64,000 nt of DNA, taken from the NCBI RefSeq assembly GCF_022179285.1, contig NZ_BPQO01000004.1:1-64000 (forward strand), written 5' to 3'. Below the pieces are notes generated by a model, which saw only the letters and a list, made by a program, of their open reading frames with translations, had not been told where the DNA came from and searched no databases. A program made the translations under genes and the position numbers. Origin of the DNA: Methylobacterium hispanicum (GTDB lineage Bacteria > Pseudomonadota > Alphaproteobacteria > Rhizobiales > Beijerinckiaceae). This document shows positions 7,370 through 16,044 of this stretch, one piece after another. The number at the start of each line of letters is the position of its first letter. Positions within the stretch are counted from its first letter, which is position 1.

Positions 7370-9056
7370 CGGTCTCGTCTCGGCTTGCGCCCTGCCCCAG
7401 GTCGGCGCCCTGCCCGACGGGAAATCGCTGCGCCTCGAAGGAGCGCATGCGCTGGCGAACGCGGAGCCGATCGCCGTCGAGCGCGTGGGAGTGCCGCGCG
7501 GTTCCTTCAGGCCCCAGCGCAACGCCACTCCGGTGCCCGCTTCGCTGAGAGCCATCCCGCTCGAAGTCCGCTTCCCGCAGGACGCGACGCTGCGCGATCT
7601 CGTGGCCGCGATCACGGCTTCCGCTCCTCAGGTGCAGATCGCCTTCCGCTTCACGAAGGACAAGAGCGAGGACATCCTCAAGCGCAGGATCCCCTTCGTC
7701 CGCTACGAGGGGACCCTCGGCAACCTGCTCGACTCCCTGCGGACCGCCATGGGCGTCGTCGTCTTCCACGAGAACGGGCTGGTCTACGTCTCGGACCGCG
7801 AGCAGTACTCCGTCATCGTCCCTCAGAACGAGGAGATGCTCGACACCCTCACGAAGGAATTGAAGGATCTCGGGGCCGACGACATCGTGGCTTCGGTGCG
7901 GGGCGGTCGCGTCGTCTACTCGGCCTCGGCCGCCGTCCAGCGGGACGTGATAGCTCCCTATCTCGACCGCTACGCCCGCAACATGGCGCTCGTCACGATC
8001 CAGGCGGCCCTGGTCTCGGTCTCGATCAACGACGAAAGCGCGACCGGATTCGACTGGAGCAAGCTCAAGGTCGCCTTCGACGGACGCGCCTCCAAGCTGA
8101 ACGCGCTCGCCGGCGGCACGACCACCACCGCCACGTCGACGGCGACCACCACGACGACCGTCGGATCCACGCTGGCGAACGGATTGGGGACGGGCCTGGG
8201 CGTCGGCACCGGACTCGGGACCGGACTCGGGACCGGCCTCGGCACCGCGGGCAGCGCACTCGCCACCGCGGCCGGAACGTCGAGCGGGATCGGCCTCAAC
8301 CAGATCGATCCCGGCCGCGTCATGGACCTGACCAAGGACGGCCTCGTCATCGGCCAGACGAGCCTCGGGCGCCTGGGCGGGGCCTTCGGCGCCACGAGCA
8401 TCACCGGCGCCATCGACTTCCTCTCGACGTTCGGAACGACCAAGGTCGACCAGAACGTCCAGATGAAGACCCTCTCGGGCACGGAGGTGAAGCTCCGCTC
8501 CGGCCAGCAGGTCCCCTACGTCCGCGGCGTCCAGCTCGCGGGCCTCGGCGCGGGCGGCCTCGGCAACGGCTACGGCGGCGGCCTGGGCGGCTTCGGCGGC
8601 CTCGGATCGAGCCTCACCGACAAGGTGGAGACCGGGCTCACGATGGAGGTGACCCCGTACTTCGACTCCGATGCCGAGGTCGTGACCATGGAGGTCGGCG
8701 TCAAGCTCAAGGAGATCCTGAGCTTCGTCGAGCTGAACGCCGGCAACCAGATCGGGACGTTCACCCAGCCCCTGACCCAGGATCAGGAGCTGACCAACAT
8801 CGTCCGCATGCAGGCCGGCCGGACCGTGGTGATCGGCGGCCTCCAGAGCGATTCCGAGAGCTACAACGGAACGGAGCCCACGGCCCTGCGCAACGCCACC
8901 GCGACCCGTGCGGGCGGTTCCGGCGTGTTCGGAAACCGGAGCCAGAAGGTCAAACGCAACGCCCTCTTCATCATACTCCGGCCCGCGGTCACGGTCTTCG
9001 TGCCCGAGGACGGGTCTCCCGTGCGTCTCGCCAAGCCTGCGGCGGTGCGCAAATGA
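7311..9056 (+). CDS. pilN: PilN-like secretin lipoprotein of a type IVb pilus
   Basis: This 581-aa lipoprotein begins at a GTG with GGGAG 7 nt upstream. Its N-terminus has a lipobox (SGLVSAC, Cys at about 26). The N-terminal half contains secretin N-type domains (DATLRDLVAAI to NLLDSLRTAMGVVVF). The C-terminal half has the secretin signature, including EVKLRSGQQVPYV, VETGLTMEVTPYF and MQAGRTVVIGGLQ. Between them lies a Thr- and Gly-rich insert with GTGLG repeats (about 8110-8260). It would form the outer-membrane pore of the pilus machine. The family match is to PilN of IncI1/R64 and related toxin-coregulated-type pili. It overlaps the next gene by 4 nt (ATGA). Confidence 0.85.
   Translation: MEPSSFPRPALRLASILAVSGLVSACALPQVGALPDGKSLRLEGAHALANAEPIAVERVGVPRGSFRPQRNATPVPASLRAIPLEVRFPQDATLRDLVAAITASAPQVQIAFRFTKDKSEDILKRRIPFVRYEGTLGNLLDSLRTAMGVVVFHENGLVYVSDREQYSVIVPQNEEMLDTLTKELKDLGADDIVASVRGGRVVYSASAAVQRDVIAPYLDRYARNMALVTIQAALVSVSINDESATGFDWSKLKVAFDGRASKLNALAGGTTTTATSTATTTTTVGSTLANGLGTGLGVGTGLGTGLGTGLGTAGSALATAAGTSSGIGLNQIDPGRVMDLTKDGLVIGQTSLGRLGGAFGATSITGAIDFLSTFGTTKVDQNVQMKTLSGTEVKLRSGQQVPYVRGVQLAGLGAGGLGNGYGGGLGGFGGLGSSLTDKVETGLTMEVTPYFDSDAEVVTMEVGVKLKEILSFVELNAGNQIGTFTQPLTQDQELTNIVRMQAGRTVVIGGLQSDSESYNGTEPTALRNATATRAGGSGVFGNRSQKVKRNALFIILRPAVTVFVPEDGSPVRLAKPAAVRK
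8180..8255 (+). repeat. in-frame tandem GTGLG-type repeat inside the secretin
   Basis: A 12-bp unit (GGACTCGGGACC) is directly repeated at 8211-8234 within a longer run of near-copies coding Gly-Thr-Gly-Leu. Length variation by slippage is possible here without a frameshift in multiples of the unit. Confidence 0.6.
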
Positions 9057-9829
9057 TCCGGCTGTTCCGCAGGCGCAAGCCGAAGGTCGAGATCCTCGTC
9101 CCGGCGGCCGTCGAGCCCCCGTCCTCCGCCCACGTCGCCTGGGAGCCGATCCGCCAGACGCGCGACGCGCAGGCGGCGGCCCGCGCCTTCGCCCTCCGCA
9201 AGTTCGGTCCCAACGACCGTGCGTGGTACGCGACCCGGAAGTTCGCCGACGGCCATTTCTGGGAGGTGCACCAGGGGGGCGCCGGCCTCTCCTTCCTTCC
9301 CGGGATCATCGACGCCCTGAACGTCCCGGAGCCCGGCAAGGTCTGGATCCCGTCGGACGGCCGGGCCCTGGAGATCGTGGTGCGCAACGGGCGTCCTGTC
9401 TGCGCGCTCCTGACGGAGAACCGCAGCGCCGCCGTAGCGTCCTCCGGCATCGCGCCCGTGTCCGCGAGCGGGCGGATGAACCGGGTCGTGAAATCGGGGA
9501 TGCCGGCCGTCTACGCCGGCGCGGCCGCCCTTCTCGGCGGCGTCCTCGTCCTCGGCGCGTCGGGCCTGTTCTGGCTCTACGCGGCCGAAGTCGTCTCGAT
9601 CAATCCGCCGGTGGCGCAGGAGCAGCTGCCGCACCGCCAGTGGGGGTTGGTCCGCGAGGCCGGCGACACGCGCTGGGTCCAGCGGCTCGAGTACACGAAC
9701 GGGCGCTGGTCGGTCCTGTGGCGCGACGCTCCCCGTCGGGCGGCGACCGCGTCGCCCGCCGAAGCGGCGGTCGTGCCGGCATCGGTTCCGTCCCCCTCCC
9801 CCTCCGCAGTCCCGGGAATCCGGCCATGA
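9053..9829 (+). CDS. bitopic pilus-assembly protein (PilO-position), 258 aa
   Basis: The product has a cytoplasmic-type N-domain of about 150 residues, one transmembrane helix (about 151-178) and a periplasmic C-domain ending in a Ser/Pro-rich tail. It lies between the secretin and the ATPase in the position that PilO occupies in R64. However, it is shorter (258 versus roughly 430 residues expected) and sequence identity to PilO was not established. ATGA overlaps join it to both neighbours, which implies translational coupling. Probable inner-membrane assembly component. Confidence 0.65.
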   Translation: MIRLFRRRKPKVEILVPAAVEPPSSAHVAWEPIRQTRDAQAAARAFALRKFGPNDRAWYATRKFADGHFWEVHQGGAGLSFLPGIIDALNVPEPGKVWIPSDGRALEIVVRNGRPVCALLTENRSAAVASSGIAPVSASGRMNRVVKSGMPAVYAGAAALLGGVLVLGASGLFWLYAAEVVSINPPVAQEQLPHRQWGLVREAGDTRWVQRLEYTNGRWSVLWRDAPRRAATASPAEAAVVPASVPSPSPSAVPGIRP

Positions 9830-10221
9830 GGCGCGTCCGCATCGTCGCGGGTTCCATTTTGGGCCTGCTCGCGCTGGTCTCCACGGGGACGGCCTTCATG
9901 GTCGCCCGGAGCGCGGTGGAGGCGGCCGCCCTCGCGGAGGAGCAGCGCGTCCAGACCGATCGCGCCTGCCGGACCGCGGCCCAGGCTCTCGGCCAGGTCA
10001 AGGCCGAGGGACAAGCCATCGACATCCGGGTCAACGCCGTCGCCGACCCCCGCCAAGCGCTGGCGGACGCCAGCACCCTTCTCATCCAATGTCCGACGCG
10101 CACCCTGGCGCCGGAGCGGGGCTTCTGCCTCGGCCAGGGATGCGCCAGCGCCGACCGGAACGCGCCCGTGCCCGAGAAAGGGCCCGTGGTCATGACGATG
10201 CGGCTGATCCCGAGGAAGTGA
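9826..10221 (+). CDS. small bitopic pilus protein (PilP-position), 131 aa
   Basis: One N-terminal membrane anchor (residues about 5-26) is followed by a periplasmic domain with four Cys (RACRTA, IQCPTR, GFCLGQGC). It sits between the bitopic protein and the ATPase, the place of PilP in R64-type loci. It starts at an ATG that overlaps the previous stop (ATGA). Identity with PilP is positional inference only. Confidence 0.6.
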   Translation: MRRVRIVAGSILGLLALVSTGTAFMVARSAVEAAALAEEQRVQTDRACRTAAQALGQVKAEGQAIDIRVNAVADPRQALADASTLLIQCPTRTLAPERGFCLGQGCASADRNAPVPEKGPVVMTMRLIPRK

Positions 10222-10227
10222 GCCGAG

Positions 10228-10458
10228 ATGAACATCCGCACCATCGCCAGCCGTTATGCCGCGACCGACTGGAATTCGCCCAAGCTCAAGGCCTTCGACT
10301 ACGCCCTCTCCATAGCGACGGTCGGCTACGGCCTTCACGTCGGTTCCCCGCTCGTGGTCGTCGCGGGCGCCGCGGGAGCGGCCGCCACATGGTGGGGCCT
10401 CAACGCCCGCATCGTGCGCGGCGTCCAAGGCGCGATGCGCCGCCGGGCCCGGAACTGA
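10228..10458 (+). CDS. small membrane protein in pil operon, 76 aa
   Basis: The protein carries one or two hydrophobic segments (about 27-60, with a Gly-His-Val-Gly turn) and an Arg-rich C-terminus. A purine-rich GCCGAG precedes the ATG. It lies 6 nt after the previous gene and 10 nt before the ATPase, so it is part of the operon. No family recognised. Confidence 0.55.
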   Translation: MNIRTIASRYAATDWNSPKLKAFDYALSIATVGYGLHVGSPLVVVAGAAGAAATWWGLNARIVRGVQGAMRRRARN

Positions 10459-10468
10459 GGGGCGGCGC

Positions 10469-12166
10469 ATGGAGACCGCGGCCCTCGGCGACGAAGCGCC
10501 GGTCCTGCTGCCGGCGACGGTCGGGTTCACCCGTCCCGCAGCGGACTGGGCGCAGAGCGCGCCCGCCCTCTCCCAGCCGCACGCGCCCATCCGCGGGCGC
10601 CTGGGAGGGTACCTCGTCGAGAAGGGCCTTCTCGCCCCCGAGACCCTCCGCGTCGCGCTGATGGAGCAGACGGTCACCAAGCAGCGGCTGGGGCAGATCC
10701 TCGTCGCCAACGACATGGTGACCCGACGGGTCCTGATCGACGCCTTGATCGAACTCGATCCGACGAGCCTCGCGACCGAGTTCGTCAACCGCTGTCCGAT
10801 CCCCCCGGAGCTGCTGCGGCAGCATCAGATCATCGTCATCGCGGAGACCGACGAGGCCGTCTACGTCTCCACCGGCGGTCCCGAGGACGTGGCGCGGTTC
10901 GTGGTCGAGGACCACTATCCGGGCATGGAGATCGAGTTCGCCGACTACATCGCGGCGAACCAGGACGCCTTCGTCGAGCAGATCGCCCGCAACTCCTCGC
11001 TCCTCAATCAGCGCCGGGAGGAGGACATGCTCGACGGGCTCCTGTTCGACGCCATCACCACGGCCGCGTCGGACATCCACATCGAGCCCAAGCGGCTGAG
11101 CTACTCGGTGCTCTTCCGACGCCTGGGGCGCCGCGAGGTCGTGTACGAGGGCAATCCCGGCGAGTACGACAAGCTCGTCACGCTCATCAAGACGCGGGCC
11201 GCCCTCGACATCGCCGAGCGGCAGCGGCCCCAGAGCGGCAGCTTCAACATGCCGTTCCAAGGCAAGTTCATCGACTTCCGCGTCGAGTGCCTGCCGATCA
11301 AGAGCGCCAACAGCCGGGAGAAGGTCGTCATCCGCGTCCTCGACACCGAGCGGATCAATCCGGTGCTCGGCAAGCTCGGGATCACGCGGCTCGACCAGTG
11401 GCGCCGGGCCTACGACCAGCCCAACGGCATCGTCATCGTCTCGGGCCCCACCGGCTCCGGCAAATCGACGACCCTGCACGCCACGGAGCGCGAGCTCGAC
11501 CGCCTCGACCTCGCGGTCTACAGCGTCGAGGATCCGGTCGAGTACCAGTTGCCGTTCATCTCCCAGGTCCAGGTCAACCTGGACAAGGGCATGGACTTCA
11601 AGAACGCGATCCGGTCGTTCCTCCGCATGGACCCCGACGTCATCATCCTCGGCGAGGTGCGCGACGAGGAGACGGCGCGGATGGCGGTCCGGGCGGCCGA
11701 GACCGGCCACATGGTCTTCATCACCCTGCACGCGACGGACGTGCGCGGCGTCTTCTCGCGCATGGAGGATCTCGGAGTCAGCAAGACGAACCTGAAGGGC
11801 CTCTGCCGCGGCGTGATGGTGCAGTCCCTCGTCCGGACGCTCTGCACGAAGTGCGGCGGATCCGGCTGCCACCATTGCCACGACAGCGGCTACGCCGGCC
11901 GCACGGTCGTCTCCGAATGCGTGGCCTTCTCCGACGACCGGGAGATCGAGCGCGCCATCGAAGGGCAGGTCTGGTGGCCGCGTCAGATCGACGATGCGAT
12001 CGGCAAGACCGTATCCGGCGTGACCGACGTCGCGGAGGTCCGACGCTACTTCGGAGCCCAGGTCGACATCTGGGAGGAACGCCACGGCCCCGTTCCGCCG
12101 CGCGGCGGCGCGATGCCGGCCATGCTCGCGGCTCCCGAGGGCGCGAGCGGGCGGACCGAACCGTGA
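10469..12166 (+). CDS. pilQ: PilQ/GspE-type pilus assembly ATPase, 565 aa
   Basis: The N-terminal region (about 45-100) resembles an MshEN/GspE-N domain (GRLGGYLVEKGLL to RLGQILV). The core contains the Walker A GPTGSGKST (residues 327-335), an Asp box, a Walker B segment (DVIILGEVRDEE, near 390) and the His box. Near the C-terminus a zinc-type tetra-Cys cluster reads CTKCGGSGCHHC. These are the hallmarks of type II/IV secretion traffic ATPases that power pilus extension at the inner membrane. The gene is named by its place next to PilR-like and secretin genes. It overlaps the next gene by 4 nt (GTGA). Confidence 0.9.
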   Translation: METAALGDEAPVLLPATVGFTRPAADWAQSAPALSQPHAPIRGRLGGYLVEKGLLAPETLRVALMEQTVTKQRLGQILVANDMVTRRVLIDALIELDPTSLATEFVNRCPIPPELLRQHQIIVIAETDEAVYVSTGGPEDVARFVVEDHYPGMEIEFADYIAANQDAFVEQIARNSSLLNQRREEDMLDGLLFDAITTAASDIHIEPKRLSYSVLFRRLGRREVVYEGNPGEYDKLVTLIKTRAALDIAERQRPQSGSFNMPFQGKFIDFRVECLPIKSANSREKVVIRVLDTERINPVLGKLGITRLDQWRRAYDQPNGIVIVSGPTGSGKSTTLHATERELDRLDLAVYSVEDPVEYQLPFISQVQVNLDKGMDFKNAIRSFLRMDPDVIILGEVRDEETARMAVRAAETGHMVFITLHATDVRGVFSRMEDLGVSKTNLKGLCRGVMVQSLVRTLCTKCGGSGCHHCHDSGYAGRTVVSECVAFSDDREIERAIEGQVWWPRQIDDAIGKTVSGVTDVAEVRRYFGAQVDIWEERHGPVPPRGGAMPAMLAAPEGASGRTEP

Positions 12167-12609
12167 GGGAGCTCGTCATCTCCGTCCTGGCCCTCGCCGT
12201 GGCGGCCTTCGTGGCCGTCTCGGGGATCGGCTACGTCTCGCCGGGGGCGGCGACGCGCACGGAGGCCACGGCGGCCGCCACGGCCGGCTTCCGCGCCTAC
12301 GGAGGCGCTCTGACCGCCTACCGGATCTCGAACCGGACGCTGCCCTCCCCCGCCGTCTGGCGCGAGGAACTCGCCCCCTACCTCCCCGGAGGCTCGCCGC
12401 TGGCCCCGAAGGGCTACGCGTGGTCCTTCGGCCAGGATGCGGCCGGCCCCTGGTTCTGCATATCCGCCGACGCCGTAGAGGGCCGGCTGCAGGCCCTCCG
12501 CAAGGCGGCCGCCATGTTTCCCCATGGCGCGGTGTCGGTCGGCGGAGCCTGCGCGGGCGAAGGCGGCGCGGAGGCGGTGGCCGCAACGTACAGACCGATC
12601 GGGAGCTGA
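12163..12609 (+). CDS. pilin-like protein with minimal leader, 148 aa
   Basis: The GTG start overlaps the ATPase stop. The protein begins M-R-E-L-V-I-S directly followed by a hydrophobic helix (to about 26). It then has a helical region and a C-terminal domain with two Cys (WFCISA, GGACAG), the layout of type IV pilins. No basic leader or Gly-cleavage segment is present. Its N-terminus matches the two other pilin-like proteins at 14101 and 15162 (M-x-[NE]-L-x-[VI]-S), so the three are probably paralogues. Likely a minor pilin or pseudopilin that primes assembly. Confidence 0.6.
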   Translation: MRELVISVLALAVAAFVAVSGIGYVSPGAATRTEATAAATAGFRAYGGALTAYRISNRTLPSPAVWREELAPYLPGGSPLAPKGYAWSFGQDAAGPWFCISADAVEGRLQALRKAAAMFPHGAVSVGGACAGEGGAEAVAATYRPIGS

Positions 12610-12612
12610 GGC

Positions 12613-13791
12613 ATGGCACACTACCGCGTTAAGGTGTCCACGTCGGAGGGCGTGCGCACCCTCGACGTGGACGCCGCCGATCCGCATGCGGCCGAGGCGC
12701 TCTGCCGGCGCAGCGGCACGGTGATCGAGGTGAAGAGGGAGCGCCCCTCGCCCCTGCGGCGCGGCATGAGCGCATCCGACCGCCACACCTTCCTGGTGCG
12801 TCTCTCGGGGATGCTCTCCAGCCGGATGCCGACGGACAAGGCCCTGGAGAACATGGCCGGTTCGTTCGGCGGCAAGATCGGTCAAGCCGCCAGGGACATG
12901 TTGGAGCGCATCCGCGGGGGCATGTCCTACGTGGAGGCGATGGAGTTCGACCGGCGCAACTTCCCGCCGGCCCTGATTGCCCTCGTAAGGGCGGGCGGCG
13001 CGGGCAAGTCGAGCGCGGAGGCGCTGCGCGGCGCGGCCGAGTTCGAGATCCAGATGACGCGCATCAAGCGCACCTCCACGAAGGACGTCTGGACGGCGAT
13101 GTTCTCGTTCGCGCTCGCCATGGGCGTCATGATCTCGACGACGGAGATCTTCGCCCCGTGGGTGCTGGAGAGCAATCTGTTCAAGCAGAACAAGGAGATC
13201 GACGTCGGCTGGATCAAGGTGGCGGCGAGCATCTCGACCTGGGGGATCGGCATCGTCTTCGCCGGTTTCTTCGTCCTGTTCGTGTTGGGCACGGTGGGGC
13301 GCTTCCTTGCACCGCTCTTCTGCGAAGAGGCGGTGATCCAGATCCCCTACTACCGCGAACTCGTGATGGGACAGGACCAGTACATAGCCTACTACCGCTT
13401 CGCCAAGCTCGTGGAGTTCGGCGTGCCGGTCGCGGAGGCGCTCCATATCCTGGTCGGATCGACGAAGAAGGGAATCATCAAGGAGGATCTCAAGGCCGCG
13501 CTGGAAGCCGTGAACGTCGGCCGGGAATGGGCGCCGGCGATGACGAGACTGCCACCCACGGACCGCGCGGCGCTGGCCTTCGCGCTGGACAAGAAGGACG
13601 TGGCGCAGACGCTCGACATCCTCGCGAGCACGACCCGCGACATCTACACGAGCCGGGTGGAGAACTTCGGGCCCGCCCTCAACGTCGCCGCGGCGGTGGC
13701 CATGGGCCTCTCGTCGATCATCATGTTCGGTCTGACGGTGCTCCCCATGCTCCAGCTGTCCTCGTCGCTCTCTCAATCCCTGTCGCAATAG
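12613..13791 (+). CDS. pilR: PilR/GspF-type inner-membrane platform protein, 392 aa
   Basis: The protein has the GspF layout: a cytoplasmic helical domain (about 50-150) with LVRLSGMLSSRMP and GGMSYVEAM, then membrane segments at about 157-178 and 205-232. A second cytoplasmic repeat follows (FAKLVEFGVPVAEALHIL), and a last membrane helix sits near 360-380. Such proteins form the inner-membrane platform that partners the traffic ATPase. GGGAGC precedes the ATG. It closes the eight-gene pil operon and is followed by a terminator. Confidence 0.85.
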   Translation: MAHYRVKVSTSEGVRTLDVDAADPHAAEALCRRSGTVIEVKRERPSPLRRGMSASDRHTFLVRLSGMLSSRMPTDKALENMAGSFGGKIGQAARDMLERIRGGMSYVEAMEFDRRNFPPALIALVRAGGAGKSSAEALRGAAEFEIQMTRIKRTSTKDVWTAMFSFALAMGVMISTTEIFAPWVLESNLFKQNKEIDVGWIKVAASISTWGIGIVFAGFFVLFVLGTVGRFLAPLFCEEAVIQIPYYRELVMGQDQYIAYYRFAKLVEFGVPVAEALHILVGSTKKGIIKEDLKAALEAVNVGREWAPAMTRLPPTDRAALAFALDKKDVAQTLDILASTTRDIYTSRVENFGPALNVAAAVAMGLSSIIMFGLTVLPMLQLSSSLSQSLSQ

Positions 13792-13813
13792 ACGCCCTCG
13801 CACCGAAGGAACG

Positions 13814-13850
13814 AAGGCCCCGCGGCGGAAGCCCGGGGCCTTTTCTTCTC
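13814..13850 (+). terminator. terminator of the pil operon
   Basis: A 9-bp stem (AAGGCCCCG / CGGGGCCTT, 13814-13822 and 13834-13842) is followed by TTTTCTTCTC. GAAGGAA (13805-13811) and TTCCTTC (13853-13859) flank it. Confidence 0.75.
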
Positions 13851-13967
13851 CATTCCTTCGATCCTGCAGGCACTTAGCTGAGGCAGGCTCGTTTCTGTAG
13901 GGGGATAGACAGTGTCTGGCTACAAGTAAATCTTTGATCTAACTGAGCTTTTTTCCTTAACAATCTA

Positions 13968-13996
13968 TTGACGGCGGCCGCTCCTTGCAGAAATCT
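13968..13996 (+). promoter_or_regulatory. candidate promoter of the main pilin gene
   Basis: TTGACG (13968-13973), 17 nt, AAATCT (13991-13996) in a locally AT-rich stretch. It predicts a leader of roughly 95 nt before the ATG at 14101. Confidence 0.5.
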
Positions 13997-14019
13997 CACC
14001 CTTGTCGCAACCGAAACGG

Positions 14020-14074
14020 TTCCTTCGTGGGGCCCCGGAAGCGGCTCCCCCCGCGGGGTTCGTTCCCCACGAAG
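14020..14074 (+). promoter_or_regulatory. stem-loop in the pilin leader
   Basis: A perfect 10-bp inverted repeat (CTTCGTGGGG at 14023-14032, CCCCACGAAG at 14065-14074) encloses a GC-rich inner region. TTCCTTC (14020-14026) overlaps the left arm. It lies in the predicted 5' untranslated region and could stabilise the mRNA or regulate the pilin. Confidence 0.5.
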
Positions 14075-14100
14075 CACACGTCACCGAGAGATCCGCACCG

Positions 14101-14607
14101 ATGTTCAACCTGATCGTCTCCGTCATCGCCATCGCCCTCTCCGCCGCCCTGGCCGCCGCGAGCATCTACTATGGCGGCACCGCCTTCACGAACTCGACCG
14201 CCAAGGCGAACGTGACCACCCTGGTGAACCAGGGCCAGCAGATCGCCGGCGCCAGCGCGCTCTACAAGGTCGACAATGCCGGCACGGCCCCGGCCTCGCT
14301 CGCCGACCTGACCCAGCCCGACAACGCCGCCGCCGGCGTGGTGAACTACCTGCAGGCCGCCCCGGTGGCTCCGGTGTTCGCGCAGGGCGCGTGGGAGACC
14401 AACGGCTCGGTCGCCTACGTCCAGATCAAGGCGACCGCGGTGACCAACCTCTGCCTCGAGGTCGAGAAGCAGAACGGCTCGCTGGTGCAGAACAGCGCCC
14501 AGCCGTGGTCGATCGTCGACGCCGCCGGCCGTCTGAACTCCGCCTCGGCGCAGTTCGCCTGCCAGGGCTCGGATCCGGCCGCCAGCTACTTCGCGTTCAA
14601 GATGTGA
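14101..14607 (+). CDS. major-pilin candidate, 168 aa, leaderless
   Basis: The protein starts M-F-N-L-I-V-S and runs directly into a 20-residue hydrophobic helix, then TNSTAKANVTTLVNQGQQI, a variable middle and a C-terminal Cys pair (NLCLEV, FACQGS). This is the type IV pilin layout with Phe directly after Met, but without a basic leader and without Glu at position 5. A monocistronic unit with its own promoter, structured leader and strong terminator suggests high expression, as expected of a major pilin. A TTG in frame at 14002 would add a 33-residue leader but has no ribosome-binding site and overlaps the hairpin. The ribosome-binding site for the ATG (GAGAG, 14086-14090) is weak. Confidence 0.7.
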   Translation: MFNLIVSVIAIALSAALAAASIYYGGTAFTNSTAKANVTTLVNQGQQIAGASALYKVDNAGTAPASLADLTQPDNAAAGVVNYLQAAPVAPVFAQGAWETNGSVAYVQIKATAVTNLCLEVEKQNGSLVQNSAQPWSIVDAAGRLNSASAQFACQGSDPAASYFAFKM

Positions 14608-14621
14608 TCTAGGACCACATT

Positions 14622-14651
14622 CCTCTCCAAAGCGTAACAGCTCTGGAGAGG
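14622..14651 (+). other. stem-loop after the pilin gene
   Basis: CCTCTCCA (14622-14629) pairs with TGGAGAGG (14644-14651). With no T-run it is more likely a 3' stabilising hairpin than a terminator. Confidence 0.5.
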
Positions 14652-14664
14652 GACGCAAGCAAGG

Positions 14665-14694
14665 ATGGGGCGGAGCAATCCGTCCCATTTTTTA
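14665..14694 (+). terminator. terminator of the pilin transcript
   Basis: A 10-bp stem with one mismatch (ATGGGGCGGA / TCCGTCCCAT, 14665-14674 and 14679-14688) has a GCAA tetraloop and is followed by TTTTTATT. From here to 15161 I see no supported gene, only GAAGGAA at 15062-15068. Confidence 0.8.
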
Positions 14695-15161
14695 TTGCCT
14701 TAGTACTATCATCTGAGACTCTATGCTCTTTGGCTGCGCCGTTCGGCGCCGGAATGCTCGGAAACACGCCGATAGTTCCGTCAGAATGAAGCTCGTGTCC
14801 GCCCAAGGCCCTGCATCCTCGGCGGGCTTCCAACATGCCCCCCGGCGCGTGCGACGGCCCGGCGCTTTTTCTGTCGGCAGGCAAAAGATCCGGCGCACCC
14901 ATCATCGTCGCTTCCGAGCCGGCTGTTCCCGCACCTCTCCCAAGGAGCAAGCTGGGTTCGGCGGTTTGGATGCGGCAGCGCCTCAGGGTCGATGGACCGC
15001 ACTCGCATGAGGCGCCGTCGTTAATCGATCCCGCCTCGGCTCAAGGAATGAGCCGCAAACGGAAGGAACGGGTTTGCAGGCGCCCGTTCATTGCATTATC
15101 CTGGACCCGATACACTGGCGGCGGCTCTCGAAGGAGGCGGCCTCGGAAGGAGTCACACGTC

Positions 15162-15590
15162 ATGTACAATCTTCTGGTTTCCGGCATGGCCATGGCGCTT
15201 GCGGGCTTCATCTCCCTCATGGGCATGTTCTATCTGGGCGAGGCCTTCACGGACACGCGCGACAAACAGGTCTATGCGCAATCGATCAACGCAGCGCAGC
15301 AGATCGAAGGCGCGCTCAAAATGTATCAGGCCGACAACGGCTACTATCCGTCGGGCACCAGCGAGCAGATCATGACCGAGCTGGTGAAAGACAACTATCT
15401 CAGCTTCGTTCCCCAGGGTGATTGGGTCGTCGGCAAGGGCATGCTGATCCGCGCGATCGAGGGGCCCGACATGTGCGCCGGAGTGAACAAGGTCGCGGGC
15501 TACGACGTGACGCTCGTTCCGGACCGCACGGGCTGCCCCGTCTGCACCGACGACCAGTTCAAGCAGTGGCCGGCCTGCAAGAACCTTTGA
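15162..15590 (+). CDS. second pilin-like protein, 142 aa, leaderless
   Basis: A strong AAGGAG (15147-15152) 9 nt upstream fixes the ATG at 15162. The product starts M-Y-N-L-L-V-S followed at once by the hydrophobic helix, then a helical region (INAAQQIEGALKMYQADNGYYP) typical of type IV pilins. Its C-terminus carries several Cys (DMCAGV, TGCPVC, PACKN). N-terminal similarity to the 14101 pilin shows paralogy. It is followed by a very strong terminator, so it is its own transcription unit. Likely a second major or minor pilin. Confidence 0.7.
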   Translation: MYNLLVSGMAMALAGFISLMGMFYLGEAFTDTRDKQVYAQSINAAQQIEGALKMYQADNGYYPSGTSEQIMTELVKDNYLSFVPQGDWVVGKGMLIRAIEGPDMCAGVNKVAGYDVTLVPDRTGCPVCTDDQFKQWPACKNL

Positions 15591-15626
15591 TCGCTCCCCC
15601 GAGCGCTCCACCAAAAAACACACTAG

Positions 15627-15670
15627 AACGAGAAGAGCCTCCCCGCCGCCGGGGAGGCTCTTCTCGTTTC
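15627..15670 (+). terminator. strong terminator after second pilin
   Basis: A near-perfect 19-bp stem (15627-15645 and 15650-15668) with a 4-nt loop is followed by a weak T-stretch (TTTCC). From here to 16044 I see no supported feature. Confidence 0.85.
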
Positions 15671-16044
15671 CGACGGTGCCGATGGCGGACCGGGCGACTC
15701 GGCGCCGTCGCCATTCAGGCGGCAAGCCCGATCGGCAGACCTGTGAAGGCGCCTCCGAGCTCGCGGAGCGGTGGCCACGGCGGGGCTCTCGAGACGGCAC
15801 GGGAGGCGGTCGGTGCCGGCTCGGGAGCGGACGTCCGGAACGTCATGGCGGCCCGCGAGCGACGGCGTCGAGCGCACTTGGCCTCCGGGAGGTGGCCCTC
15901 GGCCGAGGTGCGGGGCTGCGACCCGCTACCGCCCCTGCAAATCCCGGCCAAGGCCGACTTCTCCGGCAGGGGGTGCTCGGGTCGGCTCCGTCCCAGGGTT
16001 TCGGAAGCGGGTCGCCGTGCCGGATTTCCTGTGCGCCGAGCGAA

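Noticed and set aside
14002..14100. TTG start giving the pilin a 33-residue leader
   Set aside because: No ribosome-binding site, overlap with the leader hairpin, and no basic leader with a Gly cleavage site; the paralogue at 15162 clearly starts at the same short position.
15669..16044. Possible shufflon segments or recombinase sites between pilin and adhesin
   Set aside because: No repeated 19-bp-type sites or recombinase gene could be found by eye.
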